Position numbers and translations under genes: made by a program. This document shows, one piece after another, positions 55,270-64,000 of a stretch of 64,000 nt of DNA. This DNA is from Plenodomus lindquistii (Eukaryota; Ascomycota; Dothideomycetes; Pleosporales; Leptosphaeriaceae): assembly GCA_025504975.1 (NCBI GenBank), contig JANUWI010000011.1:434001-498000 (forward strand), written 5' to 3'. Under the pieces are notes generated by a model that was not told the DNA's origin, searched no databases, and saw only the letters and a list, made by a program, of their open reading frames with translations. How positions within the stretch are numbered: position 1 is the first letter of the stretch; each line of letters opens with the position of its first letter.

Positions 55270-55903
55270 TCAGCCTCCATATATGTGCCTCCACGAATCA
55301 CATGTATACCTTCTCCTTGAATTGCCGAGCCCGGTCGACACATGTGAAGTTTCCGTCCTTACATAGCAGTGCTCTAACGCCAGGAAACACTTCCCTTGTT
55401 CGTTCTTTATGGCCTCGCGTATATAGTGCCATTCCCAGGCAGAGGAGAAAGACACCTCGACACAGCGGGCGATTTTGTACACTGCCAGTTCGTCCCAGGT
55501 TTCAAAAGCAATGTTGGGTCCACACCGGTTTTGACGGAAGTCAAAGATGCAACAATTCTAGAAGAGGGAGCGGGTCTCGAAGCGTGTTTGTCGACAGACG
55601 GTGGCTAAGTGGAGTGAATGGACTGCAGGTAGACTTCGGCCAGTGAGACCGAAGTTTGGGTCGCAGCAGATGGTAAAGTCCTCAATCTTATTTGGCTTGA
55701 TGACTGCGATGATCCCGTCAAAAACAAAGTAGTAGACCTTGTTGCGGAGTTCAGCATGTAGGCGAAGCAGGGGCGAGTGAAGCTGATTGTGCGCTGTCCT
55801 GATTCACATCAGTAACTTTGGGGTACCGAAGAATCGGCGCATTGGCTCACCTTCTCTCTCGTGTATCTAAACCTGGGGCTGGTGTACCCGGTGTTGAAGA
55901 CAT
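55270..55903 (-). pseudogene. LPAELRN-family, array copy 2, in-frame stop
   Basis: Exon 1 55903-55851 (MSSTPGTPAPGLDTRERR) splices in frame to exon 2 starting at 55798. The exon reads HSPLLRLHAELRNKVYYFVF (LPAEL changed to LHAEL), ATVCRQTRFETRSLF, then a TAG at 55560-55558 where the family has Tyr, then NCCIFDF, CVEVSFSSAWEW and FLALEHCYVRTE. The frame ends at 55270 without the terminal VHF block. One nonsense codon, not a C-to-T type, in an otherwise well kept frame suggests recent loss. Confidence 0.6.
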
Positions 55904-56495
55904 GATGAATGGTGGTCACGGAACGAGGTGGGAAGAAACGGGGTGAAAGAGAAGAAGCTGAAAGATTGTAGCAAACACAAAATAAGACCCGCCTCACTAG
56001 CGCGTGACTTTGTCAATCTAGAATGCTTTTACTGGCATTATTGATGTAGCCTTCCAAAACCTTTGCACATGTATGCGCTGCCGTGTGGCGCGGACTCGTG
56101 GCCACAATGGCTACAGCTCCTCCTGTAAATGAACTTGAAGGTCCTGCTTCCCGAAATACCATCGCAGTGACTCCACTACCCGTGCCTTTTCGGGTAAGTT
56201 CCAGCAGAGCATGGGCCTGACGAGGACGGTGAAGACGTGGTGGAGGAGCAAACAGCTCTCAATGCATGAGCGCCGAAGGAACGTTCACGAGTGAATATTC
56301 TAGGAGGGGTATGAAACTTCCCAAGGTTACATCATAGACTAAATTCTGGCCAAGGTGGCTCCTAAAACCTTACTGCGCTGCTTAAGGCTCACCGCATGAG
56401 GAACTGGCGATGCGACAACAATCCGCTTGTAATGGAAATTCCGTCAGCCACGGGAGCCTGAAGGCTCCCCACTCAGTCTCATCAATATCATAGTC
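55904..56495. other. Spacer in the paralogue array
   Basis: About 590 bp between copies 2 and 3, without a frame matching the family. Nothing recognised. Confidence 0.4.
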
Positions 56496-57155
56496 CTATA
56501 AGACGTGAACCTCAAGCTTTTCTTTCCCGAACGCCCACCTGAGTGCGAGCTCCATCTCCGCCATATCAAAGCACAGCCTTGGATGACTCCAAACCTTCAC
56601 GTAGCAGTGTTCCAGCTCTTGAGAGTGTGTGGCGCATCCAGTGACTGAATTCCCCATCCTCTTCTACTTACCGATCCACTCCACGGCCACGTATCCGCTT
56701 ATTTCGATACTGCTCAATGTGGTGTACCTGACGAGATCCAGTGATGTCTGAGGAGATGGAAACCCTCCAACTCGTGTATGGAAGACTGAACTGAAGTTGA
56801 AGACGCAGTATTTGAACACGAGGAACTGGACTTCATGACGCAGTTGGCGGCTTACTGCAGATATGTTTATCTTTACGGGGCACCTGACGGCATGCACATG
56901 TGCGCCATCGACGTCGAAGATCATGAATATCAAAGGCCGAGGATCAAATACGAATGCTTTCAGTCCGCTGTAGATGTAGTGATAGATCCTGTTGCGGATT
57001 TCGGCGGGTAGGCGGAGGAGAGGCGACTTGAGGCAGTTGTGGGCTGTTCTGGCGTATGTTAGTGAAGCAAGTCGATATAAAATAGGGCGCGATGACTCTC
57101 ACCTCTGCCCTTGAGCTGCTTCATGCGTACGGGCAATTTCCCGTCGCGAAGACAT
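56496..57155 (-). CDS. LPAELRN-family protein, array copy 3, three exons, 183 aa
   Basis: Exons 57155-57103, 57048-56672 and 56617-56496. Exon 1 MSSRREIARTHEAAQGQ joins to RTAHNCLKSPLLRLPAEIRN, then ISAVSRQLRHEVQFLVFKYC, VFNFSSVF and LSSIEISGYVAVEWI. A second intron (54 bp, GTAAGT to CTCAAG) restores the conserved end ELEHCYVKVWSHP and RWAFGKEKLEVHVL; unspliced, the frame would stop at 56664 without this end. Other copies lack this intron. Shorter than copy 1 but all landmarks are present, so probably functional. Confidence 0.65.
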
Positions 57156-57590
57156 GCTGTTGAGGCGAAGAATTTGAAGAGACGAAATTGTGGAGAGAGA
57201 GGATACCAGGTATTGGAGGTTGCAGCAAATAGCAAGTGCCAGTCTTACGAGCGCGTGACCCTCTAAGGCTATCTGCTTAGTACCGGAAGCAAACGCTTTT
57301 TCGCGTTCTTGTGTGAAGCTATACGTTTTTACAAGATTATTTTGTCTATGGTATGCTGGAACAGTCGTGGTCTATCCCTCTTTGAAGACGACCGCAATGG
57401 TCTCGTTTCTTTTCGATACAGCAAACCAACCTGCATGTAAAGAATCAGGGCAGAATTTCATGGACGAGAGAGAGACAAGAGATCTTCCGGGAGGAAGGAT
57501 GTCATACCCCAGATGAATGAAATAAGCTTGTTATTTCATAAGTATAGATATAGCCAAGTCATGTAATCTCGACATGACCCACCCTCTCCA

Positions 57591-58214
57591 CTACTTCTGA
57601 TAACTGCCCAAAAAGTGAACCGCAAGCTCACTCTTCCCAAAAGCCCACCGGAGCCACTCTGTGATATTCGATCTTTCGTCATCCGTCAAGTTGATCCTAT
57701 GCCCTCGTCTCGGCCGATCCATCGGGTTCTCCTCCAACGGCTGCACATAGCAATGCTCCAAAAGTGGAAAGCTCGTCGCGCAACGAGATCTTTTAAGATT
57801 GTCGTGGTGGTACTCCCCTAGATTCCAATACCAGTGTTCAAATTCATCGCTGGCGATCTGGATTGAGTGAATTGCCGCGAATTTTCGGAAAACATCTTGT
57901 ACCCATGGGTTACCGCACGCCTGGAAAAATTTCACGTAAATCCTGCTGAAGTCGAAGATACATTCGTTGTAGAACAAAGGCTTTGTTTCGCGATGAACTT
58001 GTCGACATACGGTAAGTAGGCCAGCCGTGGTTCGGGTCTTGAGAACATCAGGATGCGATTTATCGCAATAGTAGATTGTGGAACCTCGAGGACTGATCTT
58101 TCCGATAGTGATTGTCATATCTTGGACGACATACTCGTAGATCTTGTTGCGGAGCTCCGCGGGCAGGCGAAGTAAAGGCGAGTCGAGGGAGTTTCGTTCA
58201 GTCATGACGTTCAT
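57591..58214 (-). CDS. LPAELRN-family protein, array copy 4, 207 aa
   Basis: Single open frame MNVMTERNSLDSPLLRLP, then AELRNKIYEYVVQDM, LLTVCRQVHRETKPLFYNEC, IFDFSRIYVKF, IHSIQIASDEFEHWYW, FPLLEHCYVQPLEENP and the end LRWAFGKSELAVHFLGSYQK. It is the best match to the family consensus. Unlike its neighbours it has no spliced first exon: the place where the acceptor AG would lie reads TG, and an in-frame ATG (58214, or 58205) is available there. The 415 bp upstream hold only a 96-codon frame (58571-58281) that I do not consider a gene. Confidence 0.7.
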   Translation of the reverse strand: MNVMTERNSLDSPLLRLPAELRNKIYEYVVQDMTITIGKISPRGSTIYYCDKSHPDVLKTRTTAGLLTVCRQVHRETKPLFYNECIFDFSRIYVKFFQACGNPWVQDVFRKFAAIHSIQIASDEFEHWYWNLGEYHHDNLKRSRCATSFPLLEHCYVQPLEENPMDRPRRGHRINLTDDERSNITEWLRWAFGKSELAVHFLGSYQK

Positions 58215-58630
58215 TGACGGTATGATTTGTATGCCGGAGATTGGTTGCGATGCGAATTCACTCTCCCTCGAGCGCGTTCCTCATCGTGGCGTTATAGATG
58301 GATGAGCCTGATGTTGAAGTAAGCAGGTGTAGCGAAGTGGGGCTGAGGGATTGGGCGATAGGTGCTCATGATGAGTCATGAGACAGCGGATGTAAGGTGA
58401 GAGATCCACCAGCGAATCAATATTCAGACTCACCACACGACCGTAGATTGCGTGAGAATGATTGTAGCTATAAGCCATATGAGTCTGGCGTTGAGGATCG
58501 ATCGTTAAAACCATTTCTTCTGGTGCCTCATGTTTAGCGCCTTGTAGCTTTCCTTCGATAGCGCAGTCCATCCTGACCTCCAGAGGCCCTTATGACCATT
58601 CAATGAAGCTCCATTCGATGTTGAGAAACA

Positions 58631-59236
58631 CTACTTCGTGAACCTCACTACGACAGCATCCCTTTCAAGCACCCGTCGAATCCCTAGCTTAACTTCTGCT
58701 CTTCGCCTTTGATGGTTCGGAACAACGGTATCATCCAAGTCCACTCTTTCCAAAGCTGGGAGGATGGTATCAAGTTGGCTCAAATCGGTCTCTTCGTCAG
58801 ACCCTACAAGCATGCGCCACAGTTGAGCGGACCTATCACCTATCCTGATGTACCGGATTCTTTCATATTGAGCCGCCGTCAAATGAGCCCGAAGTATGTT
58901 GTCGTCAATCTGGAAGATGCAATAGGCATAGAAGAGCAGCAAGCATTCTTCTCGAATCTGGCGGCAGGCGACCAGGAGACCTTGGAGATTGTGAACCAGG
59001 TGATGTGGTCCAGGACTGGTACTGAGGGAGACGATTTGATCGTAAACTGCGTATACATAGATCTTATTGCGCAGCTCCGCTGGCAGACGCAAAAATGGCG
59101 AGAATTGCTGGTTTCTGGAAGTTCTTGAGCTATGTCAGCGTCATTTGACACCGTGAAGGTGATGTATGATGTCATACATTTGCTCTCGCAAGGCAAGAGA
59201 CTCCGGTAAACTGTTCGTGCACGCTATTTGCGCCAT
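58631..59236 (-). CDS. LPAELRN-family protein, array copy 5, 180 aa
   Basis: Exons 59236-59178 and 59114-58631 with a 63 bp intron (GTATGA, branch GCTGACAT, acceptor TTCCAG). The product starts MAQIACTNSLPESLALREQ, continues QQFSPFLRLPAELRNKIYVY, LLVACRQIREECLLLFYAYC, IFQIDDNILRAHL, RIRYIRIGDRSAQLW and LPALERVDLDDTV, and ends VLERDAVVVRFTK. LEHCYV is changed to LERVDL and the region between is shortened, so it is a divergent member. A TATAAAG near 59275 is a plausible promoter element. Confidence 0.65.
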
Positions 59237-59866
59237 ATTATGTTTAGCTACTCGTCGACAGCAAGAGACTTTATAAAGAAGTCTGGATTAAAAGTTGCGG
59301 TAGATGGAGGACGCGCTGTAGCCTTGGGAAAGTTGCAGCCTTATTTAGGCCCCCATCGGATCCGAGAATAGACAGGCCGCCGCATCGTGCGGCTTAGCGC
59401 AGGTGTATCCTTGCTCACTGTTCTAAGGCAGACATCTCAATCTACCGCAATTCTCGCAGAAGAGATTCAGTCTTAGTCCGATAGAGCGCATCATTATCAG
59501 ATTCCCAAGTGATCAAGAGAGCATAAATCTTGTGTTGTGTTCAATTGAATCTGTTGCATTCAGCTCCTCAGGTTTGGAGGCTCTTCCAGAATGAAATGGC
59601 AATCACATTGCCACCTGCCAGGAACTTGGGAGGATGAGTCCACGTTGGTGTAGGTGGAATTATCACTTCAGTAGAAAGCTTCAAAAGTTCCACAGTATCG
59701 AAAATAGTCTTTACACGCCAGCCAAGACTTGGCAGGCGCTGAGGACCGGGAAAAACGCTTACTAAGGGTACGATGTTACCTCCTGTGTGAACTCAACACG
59801 AAGTCCTTCCATAACATACCGAACCCAATCGCCAAAGTCCATCAAAATCATCCTCAGACCATTCTG

Positions 59867-60538
59867 CTAGTCGCAAAGCGCCCCTTCCAAGTGTACTTCG
59901 ATCGTTGAATTCCCAAGTACAGTCCGAACCGCTCCCTTGATCTCTTCACAATCTTTGCTCGAACGCCATTTGGAGCAATCTACGTAGCAACGCTCCAGAA
60001 CCGGGAAGATCTTCGCGAAATTAGGTATACGGTTGAGCTTGACAGTATACATTCTCGATCGACGCAATGAATGCCAGCCAAGAGCGGTCTGCATGCTGAT
60101 CCTCAGATAGCGAACATTCGCATAACGAGCAAGGCCTGCAGCAAATTTGGGGTTATCCGCATAGTCGACATTGAACAAGGCGTTATCGAAGTCGAAGGTG
60201 CAGTGATAGTAGATTAGATCCCCAGCCTCGTGACGTATCTGGCGACAGACGTGGAGCAGGCTGTCTCCTTTGGAAGAGCCGTATGTATCGTGAATTTCCG
60301 GCTCATCAGGCGGCTGGAACATCCAAGCGTGTCTGACATCGGCCTTGACGAGAGCTCCATGGAACGCGTATATGTAAATATGGTTACGCAGTTCCGCGGG
60401 TAGATGAAGAAGAGGGGAGCTTAGTTGGTTGTACTCAGTCCTAGATTGTGTTACCGACCGGTGGCTGTCGCAATGAGTTAACATTTACCTTTGCCGGCGC
60501 TCTTCCGGCGATAGACATGCGGCGTTTGTGCCATTCAT
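59867..60538 (-). CDS. LPAELRN-family protein, array copy 6, 207 aa
   Basis: Exons 60538-60489 and 60440-59867 (intron 48 bp, GTAAAT to ATCTAG). The product begins MNGTNAACLSPEERRQR, then SSPLLHLPAELRNHIYIYAF, SLLHVCRQIRHEAGDLIYYHC, TFDFDNALF, NVRYLRISMQTALGWHSL, FPVLERCYVDCSKW and VRTVLGNSTIEVHLEGALCD. The conserved end block is VLGNSTIEVHLEG. Apparently intact. The 600 bp upstream towards copy 5 hold no further gene. Confidence 0.7.
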
Positions 60539-60807
60539 TCTTGCAACCGATCACGAAATATGGTGGAGAATACTTGTGAGTAGTGGTGGGGTGAGTGGAG
60601 GGTATATGTGCGGGGAATGTAGCTAGCCTAAAACGCTCACTAGCGTGACGATGTCACCTCAAATCGCAGACAGTCAGTGCAACTGGGACGGACACGTGAA
60701 TGCTGAACATGCTTCAAGGGCGTTACTATGGTCACAACAGGAATCAAGATTGATAGTATCCTTCGTCTGCGATGCTTACACGCGCTCCGCTCTTTTGAGC
60801 TCTTGCA

Positions 60808-61278
60808 CTAACCATCTCGCCGAACCTCACAATCGCCCTCCAGGATGACGTGGAGCTCAGGCTTCCCAAGCACAAGTCGAATAACATCCTGAAGCTCTCT
60901 TCCGTAGCGAGTCAGCACTTGGCCCTCTTCTAAGCCAATGTAGCAATATCCTAGGGCCGAAAAGATCAAAGCAAACGTCAGCTTGGACGGGAATGACTCG
61001 GTGTGACGGTGCCACATGTACCAGCTGTCAGCAGTGAACGTATCGATCTTCAGGGACCGCATTGTCGCGTATCTGGAGAAGTTGGGCACATTATAAGCGC
61101 TTGGCCAATAGGTAGGCGAGAGGAACCACCTGGCACCGAGCTCTTCTACTATTGGGCCAAAGTCGAAAATACAACTCGCGAAGAACAGCGGTCGAGCCTC
61201 ACATCGCGTCTGGAGACAGGCCTCGAGCAGTCCGTCTAGGCGCGGTTCGCAATCGATCTGTAGTAGTTCACGAAACAA
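60808..61278 (-). pseudogene. LPAELRN-family fragment, array copy 7b (lacks the N-terminal part)
   Basis: Open frame containing the middle and end of the family: DGLLEACLQTRCEARPLFFASC, IFDFGPIVEEL, MRSLKIDTFTADSWYMWH, IFSALGYCYIGLEE and VIRLVLGKPELHVILEG. It has no LPAELRN start of its own. Upstream, in another frame, lies the tail of a different copy (7a), so the two halves were probably joined by unequal recombination. It could still be translated from the ATG at 61278. Confidence 0.5.
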
Positions 61279-61722
61279 TGCTTCAAATGGGGAAACCAGC
61301 CCTGTAAACGGCCCCAGTGCACGAAGAACCTCGTTTCGAGCTCAATGCATTGGATCGCTTTCCACTGGTCTCTGACGCAATCCTCAATAGCATGAAGCTA
61401 AGTCATTGTGAAATTAAATTTGCAGCAAGCCAGAGACAGAGGTAAAGCGGCCTGGCGAGTTTGTCGACTGGCGAAGATGATGCCATCCGATGAGAAAGTG
61501 CGGGTTGACCGGTCGGACGAAAACGCGAGAACGTTGACGTGTTCATGTTACAGCGCATACTCGTAGATCTTGTCGCATAGCTCAGCCGGAAGCCGTAGAA
61601 GGGGCGATTGTGTCTGGTCACGTTGCGTTCTGCATGAGTATCGCTGTGGGAACCGTATCTACAAGGGGGACTTACCTGCGCTCCTGCTCCTCTTTGGAGT
61701 GTGGGGTTTTACTCGGGTCCAT
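61279..61722 (-). pseudogene. LPAELRN-family, array copy 7a, nonsense and frame losses
   Basis: Exon 1 61722-61676 (MDPSKTPHSKEEQER) splices to exon 2 at 61629: TQSPLLRLPAELCDKIYEYAL, then TAA at 61550-61548 where other copies continue (ancestral CAA, Gln, by a C-to-T change at CpA). Beyond it, SRQTRQAALPLSLACC, KFNF and, after another stop, IQCIELETRFFVHWGRLQGW and FPHLKHCFVNYYR are recognisable family segments. It then runs into fragment 7b. Confidence 0.6.
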
Positions 61723-61749
61723 GATGGATGACAAGTCGTGTGATTGGGG

Positions 61750-62000
61750 TGCACAAGTCTAGATCCAGCTATCTTTAAGAAAGAGCCCATATTTATTGTG
61801 TCTCTATCTTACGTTAATAATATAACCTTTAAGCTTATACAGTAACAAGAATATAATAGAGGCAGTAATACTTAATAGAATAATCTTATTACTAATCGTA
61901 GAGATTACACTTGTAGAATAATCACTTCTAGTAGACTATTTAGTATAGTGTGGTGACTAGAACGCTCGTGACATTGGTGACTCAATCAATACGAGCTCTT
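61750..62000. repeat. TA-rich island, probably a mutated transposon remnant
   Basis: About 200 bp with dense TA dinucleotides and hardly any CA/TG (TTAATAATATAACC, TATACAGTAACAAG, CTTAATAGAATAATC). The composition resembles the island at 22.8 kb and fits repeat-induced point mutation. No coding remnant visible. Confidence 0.45.
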
Positions 62001-62313
62001 TCGTATGGGTCACGAGAAGTTTACTAGCGTGGTGTGCAAGTAGCCTCACCTCAATTGTACCTATGGCAATATTGGCTCCTTCGCCACTTCAATGTTGTAT
62101 GTGATTGGCTGGAAACCTACACTAACTACAACTTGTGTTTAGTAAAGGTCGACGCAAACGGCAATACTTGGGCTTTGGTCACGAGCGCATGAGAAGAAAG
62201 AGCTGCTTGGAGGAGTGGAATAAGCTGATTTGCCATATGTAACTTGGTCCTAAGTTACCATGCCTTCACCATATTCCTCGGGAGGCTATAAAAGGACCTG
62301 ATTTGCCATCCGA

Positions 62314-63108
62314 TCAATGCCTACCCCCCAGAACACCTCGAAACAGACCAATTCGCGCCTGGTCAGAAAGCTCCTCACATCGTGCACATCGCTGTCGAGA
62401 CGGTTGCAATGAAGCGATGTGAGACTGCTCACACCAAAAAGCAACCTCCAGATCAGAGTAATGAACTCGAAGATGATTGTTGCCGAATAATAGCCGTACA
62501 TCCCCGGCAAACTAGATTAATGCCGATGCAATGAGAACCCCGTTGTCCTCATCAAATAGGCCCACAAAATGACAGTGCTCCAATGCGGGACAATGGAACT
62601 CCAAACGAGAGACTTTTGATTTCCAGGCCCAAGTAGTTGCACGATCGATCCAGTTCAGAGATCTGGCTGTACTGAATTGGATCGAGCGGAGCAGGCGAAG
62701 TTTCTCAGAGCCGAGACGTCGTATGACAGATTCCGTAAGACCATCTGCAAAGTCGAAGATGCAGTGCTGGTAGAAGAGCGGTGTCGCCCCGTGATTGATC
62801 TGGCGACAAGACAGCAAGAAGCCGGTAAAGGCGTGCGGCTGTAACGCGTTGATGGTGGGCGTGTCGACGATCACGATGGCTTTGTCGTATACGAGCTCGT
62901 AGATTCTGTTGCGCATCTCACCGGGTAGGCGCAGTAGTGGTGAGAGGCGCTGGTTGGCTTGGGTTCTGCCGTTTGTTAGTGGTCTGAGGCTATGTGGCCA
63001 TGGTCAATGTGCATACTTGGATTCTTGGGTGGTGAGCTCATTTATCTCACTTGTCGGTGCTTGCAGCGACGCGCCTTCTTGCGCCTGATCGTCGCGTGCC
63101 AAAGTCAT
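62314..63108 (-). pseudogene. LPAELRN-family, array copy 8, internal TAG
   Basis: Exons 63108-63017 and 62965 onward (intron 51 bp, GTATGC to GGCAG) read MTLARDDQAQEGASLQAP, then LSPLLRLPGEMRNRIYELVY, FLLSCRQINHGATPLFYQHC, IFDFADGL, LLRSIQFSTARSLNWI and CPALEHCHFVGLFDED. A TAG at 62514-62512 cuts the frame after IASALI, giving 181 residues. Directly after it the same frame continues FAGDVRLLFGNNHLRVHYSD, the conserved family end, and runs to TGA at 62316-62314. The ancestral codon was probably CAG, again a C-to-T change at CpA. The short form might be functional, so pseudogene status is likely but not certain. Confidence 0.6.
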
Positions 63109-63409
63109 GATAGGGATGGCAGAGGAGATATGGAGAGGTGGGAGAGGTCAACAGGAAAGATGTTGGGTGTCTGTCCCTTCGTGGTGACTAACACGTCATT
63201 GTCACCTTCACCTTGGAGTCCATTGCATCATTGCCGTGCTAACCAGAGATGGCGACAAATGTGTGCATGGGTACGAAGACGCTGTGATTTGTTCTATGCT
63301 AGTAATGCTCCAGGAGCCGAAAGTACCACTGAGCTGTTCGATGCCCTGGATTCTCGGGGACCAGTAACACTGGAAGAAGACCATGTCGCCCTTCCCTCTC
63401 ACTACAGCC

Positions 63410-64000
63410 TCACCTAACCTTCGCAGAGGAGGCTGAGGAGTTCCATAGAGAATGTCGGTCTACTCTCTTTCCTGAGAAGCGAACGTCCAGAGCTGGCGCG
63501 CAGAAGTACCGCTGCAGAGTCCTCGTATGCTGTTTGCGCTCGTCGTCCATGGTTTTGCAGTCGTTCTGATACCACGATCCTGGCATAGCGACATCGACAC
63601 TTCGTAAGGATGCTGAGAATGGATGAGGAGTGAGAGCTTCTCCGAGGGATTCGGGAGAACGCATCGGCCCGTAAAGCGTAAACCAGTGAATCTTGATATG
63701 CTGGATCAGCCGATATTCTGCCTCTCCAATCTCCGGAATCGTGTCAAGGCAAGCATCCCAGTCGGTGAGCTTGCGGAAGTCGAACACGGTGCGTGAGTAG
63801 TAGAGTCCTGCGGCTTCGCTACGGATTTGGCGGCAGATGTACAGCAGTCTGTGGCCGTAAGGGGCTGTGTGCTCACGGCGGGGAGCATCAGCGCGTTTGG
63901 ACAGGTCAATGACTCTAGTGGTAGCGATATCGGCCAGCACAAGATCGTAGATGCGATTGCGCAGCTCGGGAGGCAGGCGGAAGAGTCTTGAGGACTTCTG
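63410..64000 (-). CDS. LPAELRN-family protein, array copy 9 (5' end outside window)
   Basis: Open from the window edge: KSSRLFRLPPELRNRIYDLV, LLYICRQIRSEAAGLYYSRT, VFDFRKLTDWD, IQHIKIHWFTLYGPM and SLRSVDVAMPGSW, with a C-terminal region QRYFCAPALDVRFSGKRVD. LPPELRN and CRQIRSEA are canonical; the LEHCYV block is changed to LRSVDVAMPG. The first exon must lie beyond 64000, and the array probably continues there. Confidence 0.65.
   Translation of the reverse strand, partial: QKSSRLFRLPPELRNRIYDLVLADIATTRVIDLSKRADAPRREHTAPYGHRLLYICRQIRSEAAGLYYSRTVFDFRKLTDWDACLDTIPEIGEAEYRLIQHIKIHWFTLYGPMRSPESLGEALTPHPFSASLRSVDVAMPGSWYQNDCKTMDDERKQHTRTLQRYFCAPALDVRFSGKRVDRHSLWNSSASSAKVR

Noticed and set aside
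58281..58571. 96-codon minus-strand frame between array copies 4 and 5
   Set aside because: No family motif and no conserved feature. It lies where the leader of copy 4 is expected.
1..64000. tRNA or rRNA genes, CRISPR arrays, telomeric repeats
   Set aside because: None seen on inspection. CRISPR is not expected in a fungus, and the simple repeats present are ordinary microsatellites.

Overview
This is a 64 kb piece of a filamentous ascomycete chromosome. Genes are split by short introns (about 44 to 125 bp) with GT...AG ends and CTRAC-like branch sites. Several proteins are fungal hallmarks: a Pho84-type phosphate permease, a mitochondrial mS23/Rsm25, a Bud6, an ataxin-2/Pbp1, an Lst8 and a fungal rhodopsin-domain membrane protein. 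The peroxisomal oxidation enzymes, the plant-cell-wall pectate lyase and the expanded LPAELRN-type family suggest a plant-associated Dothideomycete, most likely Pleosporales. That placement is inference. Exon boundaries below were derived by eye from splice signals and reading-frame continuity.

Left part (1-17.5 kb): a truncated phosphate/proton symporter (-), a disordered hypothetical protein (-) with a decayed J-domain relic upstream, and a secreted pectate lyase (+). Next come two unusual gene-poor blocks. At 7.45-10.5 kb there is a series of TATA-box/pyrimidine-tract/initiator cassettes on the + strand, and at 13.8-16.9 kb a matching series on the - strand. They point towards each other and bracket a divergent mitochondrial pair, mS23 (-) and a PPR protein (+).

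Middle (17.5-36 kb): a peroxisome-targeted acyl-CoA dehydrogenase (-), a seven-helix rhodopsin-domain protein (+), a frame-broken Ser/Ala-rich GPI-type wall protein (-), a heme-thiolate peroxidase (-), an aquaporin (+), a solitary Copia-type gag gene with two zinc knuckles (+), a stray broken member of the LPAELRN family (+) and an acyl-CoA oxidase ending in SKL (-). Long gene-free, partly AT-rich stretches separate them.

Core block (37.5-53.2 kb): housekeeping and signalling genes. These are a PP2C phosphatase (+), LST8 of the TOR complexes (+), the polarity factor Bud6 (-), the ataxin-2 homologue Pbp1 (+) and a myo-inositol-type sugar transporter (-).

Right end (54.3-64 kb): a tandem array on the - strand of about nine paralogues of one short family (LPAELRN helix, CRQ motif, C-F-DF block, LEHCYV block). 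Intact and broken copies alternate, and two copies carry C-to-T nonsense codons of the kind left by repeat-induced point mutation. The last copy runs off the window. I consider the opposed promoter-cassette arrays and this paralogue array the most interesting parts of the window.
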